Source of the DNA: Leptasterias polaris
Lineage: Eukaryota > Echinodermata > Asteroidea > Forcipulatida > Asteriidae
Direction of reading: 5' to 3'
NCBI GenBank assembly: GCA_037783415.1
Contig: JAZGTN010000306.1
Span: forward strand, 186,001 to 250,000
DNA: 64,000 nt
Position 1 is the first letter of the stretch. Every line of letters begins with the position of its first letter. The translations under genes and the position numbers were made by a program. Positions 13,237 through 24,218 of this stretch are shown here, in pieces. The notes under the pieces are model-generated. The model made no database searches, was not told the origin of the DNA, and was given only the letters and a program-made list of their open reading frames with translations.

Positions 13237-15976
13237 GTGATTGTGTACAATCACAGAGCTGTTCCAATGCCCAAGGAGTCTCTAATTAAAAAGAAATTGA
13301 AAATCGGTTGTGTAGTTCTTGAGATATGGTCCCACTTCCGGTTGACTCGGAAGAAAAGGTCAACATGGGTCACGGTTACCCAAGGCTATTCTCCAATGCC
13401 CATTAGGAGCCTATAACTGAAAAAAGTTTGAAAATCGGTTAAGTTCTTGAAATAAGGTCTCACTTCCGGTTGACCCGGAAGTAAATGTCAACATGGGGTC
13501 ACGGTTACCCAAGGCTTATCTATAATGCCCAAGGAGTCTATAACTGAAACAAGTTTGAAAATCGGTTGTATGGTTCTTGAAATATGGTCTCACTTCCGGT
13601 TGACGCGGAAGTAAAGGTCAACATGGGGTCAAAGTTACCCAATGCTAATCTCCAATGCCCAAGGAGTCTATAACTGAAAAAAGTTAGAAAATCGTTTGTG
13701 TAGTTCTTGAAATATGGTCTCACTTCCGGTTGACCCGGAAGTAAAGGTCAACATGGGGTCACGGTTACCCAAGGCTATTCTCCAATGCCCATTAGGAGTC
13801 TCTAACTGAACAAAGTTTGAAAATCGGTTGTGTAGTTATTGAGATATGATCCCACTTCCGGTTGACCCAGAAGTAAAGGTCAACATGGGGTCACGGTTAT
13901 CAAAGGATAATCTCCAATGCCCAATGAGTCTATAACTGAAAAATGTTTGAAAATCGGTTGTGTAGTTCTTGAGATATGGTCCCACTTCCGGTTGACCTGG
14001 AAGTAAAGGTCAATATGGGGTCACGCTTACCCAAGGCTAATCTCCCATGCCCAAGGAGTCTATAACTGAAAAATGTTAGAAAATCGGTTGTGTAGTTCTT
14101 GAGATATGGTCCCACTTCCGGTTGACCCGGAAGTAAAGGTCAACATGGGGTCACGCTTACCCAAGGCTAATCTCCAATGCCCAAGGAGTCTATAACTGAA
14201 ACAAGTTTGAAAATCGGTTGTATGGTTCTTGAAATATGGTCTCACTTCCGGTTGACGCGGAAGTAAAGGTCAACATGGGGTCACAGTTACCCAAGGCTAA
14301 TCTTCAATGCCCAAGGAGTCTATAACTGAAAAATGTTTGAAAATCGGTTGTGTAGTTCTTGAGATATGGTCCCACTTCCGGTTGACCCGGAAGTAAAGGT
14401 CAACATGGGGTCAAGGTTACCCAAGGCTAATCTCCCATGCCCAAGGAGTCTATAACTGAAAAAAGTTTGAAAATTGATTGTGTAGTTCTTGAAATATGGT
14501 GTCACTTCCGGTTGACCCGGAAGTAAAGGTCAACATGGGGTCATGGTTACCCAAGGCTAATCTCCAATGCCCAAGGAGTCTATAACTAAAAAATGTTTGA
14601 AAATCGGTTGTGTAGTTCTTGAGATATGGTCCCACTTTCGGTTGACCCGGAAGTAAAGGTCAACATGGGGTCACGGTTACCCAAGGCTAATCTCCCATGC
14701 CCAAGGAGTCTATAACTGAAACAAGTTTGAAAATCGGTTGTATGGTTCTTGAAATATGGTCTCACGTCCGGTTGACGCGGAAGTAAAGGTCAACATGGGG
14801 TCACAGTTACCCAAGGCTAATCTTCAATGCCCAAGGAGTCTATAACTGAAAAAAGTTTGAAAATCGGTTGTGTAGTTCTTGAAATATGGTCTCACTTCCG
14901 GTTGACCCGGAATTAAAGGTCAACATGGGGTCATGGTTACCTAAGGCTAATCTCCAATGCCCAAGGAGTCTATAACTGAAAAATGTTTGAAAATCGGTTG
15001 TGTAGTTCTTGAGATATGGTCCCACTTCCGGTTGACCCGAAAGTAAAGGTCAACATGGGGTCAAGGTTACCCAAGGCTAATCTCCCATGCCCAAGGAGTC
15101 TATAAGTGAAAACAGTTTGAAAATCGGCTGTGTACTTCTTGAGATATGGTGCTGCAAAGATTAACTAATTTAAGCTTTGAATTACCGTAATTTGACACCT
15201 GATGACGTCACAGTAACAAAAATGTGTTTTTCATACTAATAAATTTGATAAGGTACAAGATGGTATGTAACTTATCCCAATCCAATGCCTTTTAACGAAA
15301 ACCCTATTAGAACGTACGTATATCCTCCCTCGATTCCAATATCACGGCAGTCTTTGACGCCTAGCCGTGATTGCGCAATCACTGCACAATTTGCCAGCTA
15401 GCCATGGGGTCCAATTTGTCACTTCTTCGTTAATTATCTTGGAAATACATTGTACATTGATTAGTTTTAATGGTCTGGAATAACTCTTAGTGAAAGTATT
15501 TCACTTTTCAAAACAGTTTGGGTAATTTAGGAAACTTATTTAGAAAATATTGTGTTTTTGAACAGTAAAACTTGTGCAATCTCAGCACAATATGAGCACC
15601 ATGTCTTTTGTACACAGATAAAAAACGCGCCAATAGATGATGTCATGATGACGTCACAGTGAAAAATATGCCGCAATCCACATCTACTACCTAAAAGGAG
15701 TCCATAATTGAAAAAAATTGAGAATTGGATGTATACTTCTTGAGATATGATTCAAACAAGATTGCCTAATTAAATATTCACATGACTGTCACGTGAATAA
15801 TTAATTAAGAATTTTAATCCAATTACATCTAAAATTTAATTCAGGGCATAAGCTTTAATATGGTATATGATTTGTCTACTTCTGATAATTCTAAGAGAGA
15901 CATATGACAGTCAGAAAAGTCACAGGTTAAGTCAATGGGTTTTTAGGGAAAGAAAGAATAATAATAACTAGAGATA
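13237..15976 (+). repeat. Satellite block 5 (type B, 2740 bp)
   Basis: A third near-identical type B block. The spacer begins near 15150. The order A-B-B-A'-B points to duplication of a two-block A+B segment as well as single-block duplication. Confidence 0.85.
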
Positions 15977-18132
15977 GTGATTGTGTACAATCACAGAGCT
16001 GTTCCGATGCCCAAGGAGTCTCTAATTGAAAATAAATTGAAAATCGGTTGTGTAGTTCTTGAGATATGGTCCCACTTCCGGTTGACCCGGAAGAAAAGGT
16101 CAACATGGGGTCACGGTTACCCAAGGATAATCTCCAATGTCCATTAGGAGTCTATAACTGTACAAATTTGAAAATCAGTTGTGTAGTTCTTGAGATATGG
16201 TGTCACTTCCGGTTGACCCGGAAGTAAAGGTCAACATGAGGTCACGGTTGCCCAAGGCTAATCTCCCATGCCCAAGGAGTCTATAACTGAAAAAAGTTTG
16301 AAAGTCGGTTGTGTAGTTCTTGAAATATGGTGTCACTTCCGGTTGACCCGGAAGTAAAGGTCAACATGGGGTCATGGTTACCTAAGGCTAATTTCCAATG
16401 CCCAAGGAGTCTATAACTGAAAAATGATTGAAAATCAATTGTGTAGTTCTTGAGATATGGTCCCACTTCCGGTTGACCCGGAAGTAAAGGTCAACATGGG
16501 GTCACGGTTACCCAAGGCTATTCTCCAATGCCCATTAGGAGTCTATAACTGAATAAAGTTTGAAAATCGGTTGTGTAGTTATTGAGATATGATCCTACTT
16601 CCGGTTGACCCGGAAGTAAAGGTCAACATGGGGTCACGGTTACCCAAGGTTATTCTTCAATGCCCATTAGGAGTCTATAACTGAACAAAGTTTGAAAATC
16701 GGTTGTGTAGTTATTGAGATATGATCCCACTTCCGGTTGACCCAGAAGTAAAGGTCAACAGGAGTCATGGTTATCCAAGGATAATCTCCAATGACCAATG
16801 AGTCTATAACTGAAAAATGTTTGAAAATTAGTTGTGTAGTTCTTGAGATATGGTCCCTCTTCCGGTTGACCTGGAAGTAAAGGTCAACATGGGGTCATGC
16901 TTACCCAAGGCTAATCTCCCATGCCCAAGGAGTCTATAACTGAAAAATGTTTGAAAATCGGTTGTGTAGTTCTTGAGATATGGTCCCACTTCCGGTTGAC
17001 CCGGAAGTAAAGGTCAACATGGGGTCACGGTTTCCCAAGGCTAATCTCCCATGCCCAAGGAGTCTATAACTGAAAAAAGTTTGAAAATCGGTTGTGTAAT
17101 TCTTTAAATATGGTCTCACTTCCGGTTGACCCGGAAGTAAAGGTCAACATGGGGTCACGGTTACCCAAGGCTAATTTCCAATGCCCAATGAGTCAATAAC
17201 TGAAAAAAGTTTGAAAATCGGCTGTGTACTTCTTGAGATATGGTGCTGCAAAAATTAACTAATTAAAGCTTTGAATTACCGTAATTTGACACCTGATGAC
17301 GTCACAGTAACAAAAATGTGTTTTTCTTACTAATAAATTTGATAAGGTACACGATGGTATGTAACTTATCCCAATCAATGCCTTTTAACGAAAACCCTAT
17401 TAGAACGTACGTATATCCTCTCTCGATTCCAATATCACGGCAGTCTTTGACGCCTAGCCGTGATTGCGCAATCACGGCACAATTTGCCAGCTAGCCATGG
17501 GGTCCAATTTGTCACTTCTTCCTTAATTATCTTGGAAATACATTGTACATTGATTAGTTTTAATGGTCTGGAATTACTCTTAGTAAAAGTTTTTCACTTT
17601 TCAAAACAGTTTGGGTAATTTAGGAAACTTATTTAGAAAATATTGTGTTTTTGAACAGTAAAACTTGTGCAATCTGAGCACAATCTGAGCACCATGTCTT
17701 TTGTACACAGATAAAAAACGCGCCAATAGATGATGTCATGATGACGTCACAGTGAAAAATATGCCGTAATCCACATCTACTACCTAAAAGGAGTCCATAA
17801 TTGAAAAAAAATTGAGAATTGGACGTATACTTCTTGAGATATGATTCAAACAAGATTGCCTAATTAAATATTCACATGACTGTCACGTGAATAATTAATT
17901 AAGAATTTTAATCCAATTACATCTAAAATTTAATTCAGGGCATAAGCTTTAATATGGTATATGATTTGTCTACTTCTGATAATTCTAAGAGAGACATATG
18001 ACAGTCAGAAAAGTCACAGGTTAAGTCAATAGGGTTTTTGGGAAAGGAAGAATAATAATTTAAAAAAATAAAAATCTTGACAGAAACAATAGCTGTTCCG
18101 ACAGAAATTGTCGGAACAGCTAACTAGAGATA
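15977..18132 (+). repeat. Satellite block 6 (type C, 2156 bp)
   Basis: A shorter block of about 10 units. Its first units match block 4 and later units match type B. The spacer begins near 17244. Its end carries an added ~60-bp segment with a 13-bp-stem hairpin at 18091-18121 just before the next block start. Confidence 0.85.
18091..18121. repeat. Hairpin (13-bp stem, 5-nt loop) at block boundary
   Basis: AGCTGTTCCGACA at 18091-18103 pairs perfectly with 18109-18121. The same hairpin recurs at 20510-20540, and an imperfect one at about 20613-20643. Its arm shares AGCTGTTCC with the start of every block, just after the block-start palindrome. Confidence 0.8.
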
Positions 18133-20539
18133 GTGATTGTGTACAATCACAGAGCTGTTCCAATGCCCAAGGAGTCTCTAATTGAAAAGAAATTGAAAAT
18201 CGGTTGTGTAGTTCTTGAGATATGGTCCCACTTCCGGTTGACCCGGAAGAAAAGGTCAACATGGGGTCACGGTTACCCAAGGCTATTCTCCAATGCCCAT
18301 TAGGAGTCTATAACTGTACAAATTTGAAAATTAGTTGTGTGGTTCTTGAGATATGATGTCACTTCCGGTTGACCCGGAAGTAAAGGTCAACATGGGGTCA
18401 CGATTGCCCAAGGCTAATCTCCCATGCCCAAGGAGTCTATAACTGAAAACAAGTTTGAAAATCGGTTGTGTAGTTCTTGAAATATGGTGTCACTTCCGGT
18501 TGACCCGGAAGTAAAGGTCAACATGGGGTCATGGTTACCTAAGGCTAATCTCCAATGCCCAAGGAGTCTCTAATTGAAAAGAAATTGAAAATCGGTTGTG
18601 TAGTTCTTGAGATATGGTCCCACTTCCGGTTGACCCGGAAGAAAAGGTCAACATGGGGTCACGGTTACACAAGGCTATTCTCCAATGCCCATTAGGAGTC
18701 TATAACTGTACAAATTTGAAAAACAGTTGTGTAGTTCTTGAGATATGGTGTCACTTCCGGTTGACCCGGAAGTAAAGGTCAACATGGGGTCACGGTTGCC
18801 CAAGGCTAATCTCCCATGCCCAAGGAGTCTATAACTGAAAAAATTTGAAAATCGGTTGTGTAGTTCTTGAAATATGGTCTCACTTCCGGTTGACCTGGAA
18901 GTAAATGTCAACATGGGGTCATGGTTACATAAGGCTAATCTCCAATGCCCAAGGAGTCTATAACTGAAAAATGATTGAAAATCGGTTGTGTAGTTCTTGA
19001 GATATGTCCCACTTCCGGTTGACCCGGAAGTAAAGGTCAACATGGGGTCACGGTTACCCAAGGCTATTCTCCAATGTCCATTAGGAGTCTACAACTGAAC
19101 AAAGTTTGAAAATCGGTTGTGTAGTTATTGAGATATGATGCCACTTCCGGTTGACCCGGAAGTAAAGGTCAACATGGGGTCACGGTTACCCATGGCTAAT
19201 CTCTCATGCCCAATGAGTCTATAACTGAAAAAAAGTTTGAAAATCGGGTGTGTAGTTCTTGAAATATGGTCCCACTTCCGGTTGACCCGGAAGTAAAGGT
19301 CAACATGGGGTGACGGTTACCCAAGGCTAATTTCCAATGCCCAAGGAGTCAATAACTGAAAAAAGTTTGAAAATCGGCTGTGTAGTTCTTGAGATATGGT
19401 CCCACTTCCGGTTGACCCGGAAGTAAAGGTCAACATGGGGTCACGGTTACCCAAGGCTAATCTCTCATGCCCAAGGAGTCTATAACTGAAAAAAGTTTGA
19501 AAATCGGGTGTGTAGTTCTTGAAATATGGTCCCACTTCCGGTTGACCCGGAAGTAAAGGTCAACATGGGGTCACGGTTACCCAAGGCTAATTTCCAATGC
19601 CCAAGAAGTCAATAACTGAAAAAAGTTTGAAAATCGGCTGTGTACTTCTTGAGATATGGTGCTGCAAAGATTAACTAATTAAAGCTTTGAATTACCGTAA
19701 TTTGACACCTGATGACGTCACAGTAACAAAAATGTGTTTTTCATACTAATAAATTTGATAAGGTACACGATGGTATGTAACTTATCCCAATCCAATGCCT
19801 TTTAACGAAAACCCTATTAGAACGTACGTAATTATCCTCTCTCGATTCAAATATCACGGCAGTCTTTGACGCCTAGCCGTGATTGCGCAATCACGGCACA
19901 ATTTGCCAGCTAGCCATGGGGTCCAATTTGTCACTTCATCGTTAATTATCTTGGAAATACATTGTACCTTGATTAGTTTTAATGGTCTGGAATAACTCTT
20001 AGTGAAAGTATTTCACTTTTCAAAACAGTTTGGGTAATTTAGGAAACTTATTTAGAAAATATTGTGTTTTTGACCAGTAAAACTTGTGCAATCTGAGCAC
20101 AATCTGAGCACCATGTCTTTTGTACACAGATAAAAAACGCGCCAATAGATGATGTCATTATGACGTCACAGTGAAAAATATGCCGCAATCCACATCTACT
20201 ACCTAAAACGAGTCCATAATTGAAAAAATATTGAGAATTGGATGTATACTTCTTGAGATATGATTCAAACAAGAGTACCTAATTAAATATTCACACGGCT
20301 GTCACGTGAATAATTAATTAATAATTTTAATCCAATTACATCTAAAATTTAAGTCAGGGCATAAGCTTTAATATGGTATATGATTTTACTACTTCTGATA
20401 ATTCTAAGAGAGACATATGACAGTCAGAAAAGTCACAGGTTAAGTCAATAGGGTTTTAGGGAAAGGAAGAATAATAATTTAAAAAAATAAAAATCTTGAC
20501 GAAAACAATAGCTGTTCCGACAGAAATTGTCGGAACAGC

Positions 20540-20591
<52 letters not shown>

Positions 20592-20658
20592 AAAAATCTT
20601 GACGAAAACAATAGCTGTTCCGACAGAAATGGTCGCAACAGCTAATAAACTAGAGATA
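18133..20658 (+). repeat. Satellite block 7 (type D, 2526 bp)
   Basis: About 11-12 units that are more diverged from blocks 1-5, then the spacer from ~19660. The junction with block 8 contains a duplicated hairpin segment separated by an (AAT)n run and an A-run (20541-20597). Confidence 0.85.
20541..20597 (+). repeat. (AAT)n microsatellite followed by an A-run
   Basis: About 13 AAT/TAA repeats run directly into ~18 A residues, sandwiched between two copies of the AGCTGTTCC hairpin segment at the block 7/8 junction. Confidence 0.85.
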
Positions 20659-22347
20659 GTGATTGTGTACAATCACAGAGCTGTTCCGGTAATTTTTGTT
20701 CATTTCGAGCTACAAGAAATCACAAACATTACGACCTTATGACATTTGGTTCAGGAGATATGATTATCTGAAGTTATGAGCTCCTGTTTTTGGACCGGAA
20801 GTTAACATGGTTAAGGTTAAAAATAAACCTGGTCTTCATTCAGATACTGAATCGAAAGGAGCTTTTAACCCTAACTCCCAAAGCGTTTTTACTAGAATCC
20901 ACCCCTAACCCAACACATTCCAACAGCTTATACTACCATGAGATGGGAACTGTGCCCAATCTTAGGGGGACGATACACAACCTAACAAACTCCAACAGGC
21001 TTTTTTTGTTTGATTTTGTTGGAGTGTGTACACTTGGCATGTGCAAAAATTTGATCAGTGAAATCACACAGTACCCAACATAACATAATCCAACAACTAT
21101 CTCATTAGACCATGGAGGAAAGAGCAATGCCAGACATGTACATTTCACACATCCACCATACCCACTCAATCAAATTCCAACACCATTACTTGTCAGCAAG
21201 GATACACAATCCCACAGAATCAAACACCCAATCCTAACTTCACTGTACTTAACCTAACAAAATTAAACACTTTGCCCTGTTTGAATTTGTAGGGTATGGG
21301 AGGGTTAGGGTTAAACCAGAAATAAAAGTCAACATGGGGTCATGGTAACCCTTGTCTAACATTTAATGCTCAAAGGGTTTATAACTGAAAAGAAATTGAA
21401 AATCGGATGTGTAGTTCTTGAGATATGGTCCCACTGCCGGTTGACCCAGAAGAAAAGGTCAACATGGGGTCACGGTTACCCAAGGCTATTCTCCAATGCC
21501 CAAGGATTATATATCTGAAAAAGGTTTGAAATTCGGTTGTGTAGTTCTTGAGATATGATCCCACTTCCGGTTGACCCTGAAGTAAAGGTCAACATGGGGT
21601 CACGGTTACTCAAGGCTAATCTCCAATGCCCAAGGAGTCTATAACTGAAAAAAGTTTGAAAATCGGTTGTGTAATTCTTCAGATATGGTCCCACTTCCGG
21701 TTGACCCGGAAGTAAAGGTCAACATGGGGTCACGTTTACCCAAGGCTATTCTCCAATGCCCATTAGGAGTCTATAACTGAACAAAGTTTGAAAATCGGTT
21801 GTGTAGTTATTGAGATATGATCCCACTTCCGGTTGACCCGGAAGTAAAGGTCAACATGGGGTCACGGTTACCCAAGGTTATTCTCCAATGCCCATTAGGA
21901 GTCTATAACTGAACAAAGTTTGAAAATTGATTGTGTAGTTCTTGAAATACGGTGTCACTTCCGGTTGACCCGGAAGTAAAGGTCAACATGGGGTCACGGT
22001 TACCCAAGGCTAATCTCCCATGCCCAAGGAGTATATAACTGAAAAAAGTTTGAAAATCGGCTGTGTACTTCTTGAGATATGGTGCTGCAAAGATTAACTA
22101 ATTTAAGCTTTGAATTATCGTAATTTGACACCTGATGACGTCACAGTAACAAAAATGTGTTTTTCATACTAATAAATTTGATAAGGTACACGATGGTATG
22201 TAACTTATCCCAATCCAATGCCTTTAAACGAAAACCCTATTAGAACGTACGTATATCCTCTCTCGATTCCAATATCACGGCAGTCTTTGACGCCTAGCCG
22301 TGATTGCGCAATCACGGCACAATTTGCCAGCTAGCCATGGGGTCCAA
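20659..22347 (+). repeat. Satellite block 8 (partial, interrupted)
   Basis: Starts with the same GTGATTGT..ACAATCAC palindrome. It then has one old-type unit (20700-20815, with 'GGTTCAGGAGATATGA' and 'GGACCGGAAG'), an inserted segment at 20863-21316, about six units at 21317-22080, and a spacer cut off at ~22347 where the Penelope-like element begins. Confidence 0.75.
20863..21316. mobile_element. Insertion with telomere-like inverted ends in satellite block 8
   Basis: A ~450-bp segment unlike the satellite interrupts block 8. It begins with TTTTAACCCTAACTCCCA and ends with the inverted counterpart GGGAGGGTTAGGGTTAAA. Inside are four loosely repeated 'AACANNATTCCAACA'-type motifs (~20905, 20985, 21080, 21175). 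No coding capacity. This could be a small TIR element or captured telomere-like DNA. Confidence 0.4.
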
Positions 22348-23976
22348 ACTGGACCTTCGTCAGAGGCATTAAAGTACAAAAAAAAACATACCAAAAAGAG
22401 GAGCAAAGGATTAGGGGAAGGTATCCAGAAAAAAGCAGGAAGATTATAGCCAATCAAAGTTATTAATTTACAGACAATGGGTTGGCTAAGAACCAATCAG
22501 AGTAAAGTAGTGAGGACAAAGGATGGTCAGTGTGAAAAGGGTGGATTACTGGACCATAATTAAAGGTGGTAACTGCATTCTGGGTATAACAATGCGGGAA
22601 GCATGAAAGGGTAGGATTAGAGGGCAAGTTGCATCAAGATAATGCAACTCACAATAGGGGGCAAGAAAAACATAACTAGTGAAGAGAGTTAAGTAAGCAA
22701 CAAGAACATTATGGGAATAGGAATGTAAGAAATTAAAAGTAGGCAAGAGGAACCTGCGGAGAGAGCGGGTTATTAAATACTCTGCAAAAGGAATAGGTTA
22801 TTAGCGGGTTGATTTTAAACAACTTGTTGAGAGAAAGAAGAGTAAAAAATGAACCAATAGAGGGAACACGTTATTTACAGTGAACGTATTTATATTACAT
22901 CAACAAAATAAGCAAGCAAAATAAGTGATGGGAAGTTATTTAACACCAGTGTTTATGTTAAGTCCAAAGGGTTGGACTGTCTTAAGTTGGTGAATCCAGT
23001 GTGATTCTCTGAGCTTGAGGTGTGTGTCATCACCATTGCAAGCCTCAATCACCAGAAGTTCAACATCCTTGACGCTGTGGTCAGGGCTGTTGAAGTGGAT
23101 GGAGAAGGGGTACGTTTTTTTGGTCTTTATGGAAGAGACATGGTTAGCAAAGCGAAGGCTGAGTTTGGTCTTAGTCTCTCCCACATATTGTAGTCCACAT
23201 CTCTTACAGGATATAACATAGACTACATTGGGTGTGCTACATAGGGAGTCAGTCTTGATATTGTAAGAAGAACCTGTGCTGTGACTCTTCACTCGTAGTG
23301 CGGGTTTGATGTAGAGACAAGTTCTACATTTAGAGCGCTCACATTTGTGACAACCCTGTATTACTGTTGAGGGTGGTGTTTGGCCTGTATCTTGGGGAAG
23401 TTTGGCCCTGACTAGGATGTCTCCTAGGTTTTTAGGGCGGCGGAATGCAACCATGGGGCGCTCAGGGATTGCTGAACATAACCTGTTAGAGGAGTGAAGG
23501 ATAGTCATTTTGTCATTGAGGATTGAGGAAAGTTTAGGTAGTTTAGGGTGGAAAGTGGTGACCATGGCAACTCTCTTAGTCAGGGCTTTTTTGGTTCCCG
23601 TGTTGGTCAACAGAGTTTGGCGAGGCATGCTAAAGGCTCTGTTGATGGCAAGTTGTACCCTGCGTTCGCTATGGCCCCTAGAAACAAGGTGTTTCTTTAG
23701 GTCTGATGAACGCCTTTTGTACAAGGTATCTGAAGAGCAGATACGCCTTATACGTAAGGCCTGACTGTAAGCAATTGCCTTCTTACAGTGACTAGGGTGG
23801 CAACTGTTGGAGAGAAGATACTGATGGGTGTCAGTGGGTTTGCTGTATACATCTGTAATAATGCCATTAGGGGATTTAGTTATGGTCACATCTAGAAAGT
23901 TCAGTAGTGAACTTTATGGTGGGGTGGAATGAGTTTATATGGTCGATAAACTCATCCAAACTGTCTTGACTGCCAC
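22348..23976 (-). mobile_element. 5'-truncated Penelope-like retroelement
   Basis: Minus-strand fragment keeping the end of the RT domain, the linker and the GIY-YIG endonuclease. Reading from ~23976 downward, one frame gives the RT-type 'IWCGSQDSLDEFIDHINSF' with a 'KFTTEL' end. The frame then changes near 23895-23915 into the long frame starting 'LDVTITKS'. The 3' end near 22348 shows 'CTCTGACGAAGGTCC', typical of Penelope-like element ends, and abuts satellite spacer sequence. 5' truncation in the RT and a frameshift mean the copy is dead. It lies in the presumed UBA2 intron, antisense to the gene. Confidence 0.85.
22936..23889 (-). pseudogene. Penelope-like polyprotein C-terminus with GIY-YIG endonuclease
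   Basis: A 317-codon open frame. Residues 1-25 are the end of the RT thumb (DVYSKPTDTHQYL). Residues 35-85 carry the Penelope-type basic linker (HCKKAIAYSQALRIRRI). C180, C183, C188 and C191 form a CxxC-x4-CxxC cluster typical of the pre-endonuclease linker. Residues 222-238 are the GIY-YIG core (VYVI...QYVGE), followed by R247, H250 and E295 at catalytic-type positions. In the family the endonuclease nicks target DNA for RT priming. The frame starts inside the domain and lacks the RT catalytic core, so this is a remnant; the endonuclease part itself looks intact. Confidence 0.85.
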
Positions 23977-24218
23977 ACCAGATAGATATATATATAAATA
24001 TGTACAAATTTAAATACAAACAAAGGAAATAGTAAAAAACATATAGATAAATATATAAATAAAAAGAACAAAATTAAAATACAGACATGAAGCCCTTCCC
24101 ATCCCGCCCAGATAAAAACGTAACAACTAATCAGGTTGAATCTTTAATATGGTTGATTAAGAGACCTAATGTTGCTACATCATTTAGGTTATGGGTTGTT
24201 ATTTTTGTTTAATTCAAG
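23977..24218. other. AT-rich intronic sequence
   Basis: AT-rich stretch (TATATATA-like near 23985) between the Penelope-like fragment and the first visible UBA2 exon. It ends in the acceptor ATTCAAG. No other feature seen. Confidence 0.5.

Larger units (their letters stand above)
2387..22347 (+). repeat. Higher-order satellite array (~130-bp units in eight blocks)
   Basis: About 20 kb of tandem DNA with two levels of order. The basic unit is ~130 bp and contains, in order, 'CTATAACTGAAAAAAGTTTG', 'GTTCTTGAGATATGGT', a CTTCCGG/CCGGAAG inverted repeat, 'AAAGGTCAACATGGGGTCAC' and 'AATGCCCAAGGAGT'. Roughly 100 units occur. Runs of ~6 to 15 units are capped by a unique ~0.83-0.9 kb spacer; together they form blocks that each start at the palindromic 'GTGATTGTGTACAATCAC'. 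Block starts are 2387, 5137, 7878, 10618, 13237, 15977, 18133 and 20659. The array lies upstream of the first visible UBA2 exon. It has no long reading frame: 130 is not a multiple of 3, so the frequent 61-codon minus-strand frames are a by-product. Function unknown. Confidence 0.93.

Noticed and set aside
2819..19535. Dozens of 61-128 codon minus-strand frames with near-identical peptides (…LKNYTTDFQTFFSYRLLGH…)
   Set aside because: They are by-products of the 130-bp satellite. Each frame spans parts of two units, and since 130 is not a multiple of three the frame breaks at every unit; the 128-codon case arises from a unit with an indel.
20863..21316. Interstitial telomere array
   Set aside because: Only one to two TTAGGG-type units at each end, inverted with respect to each other; not a telomeric tract.
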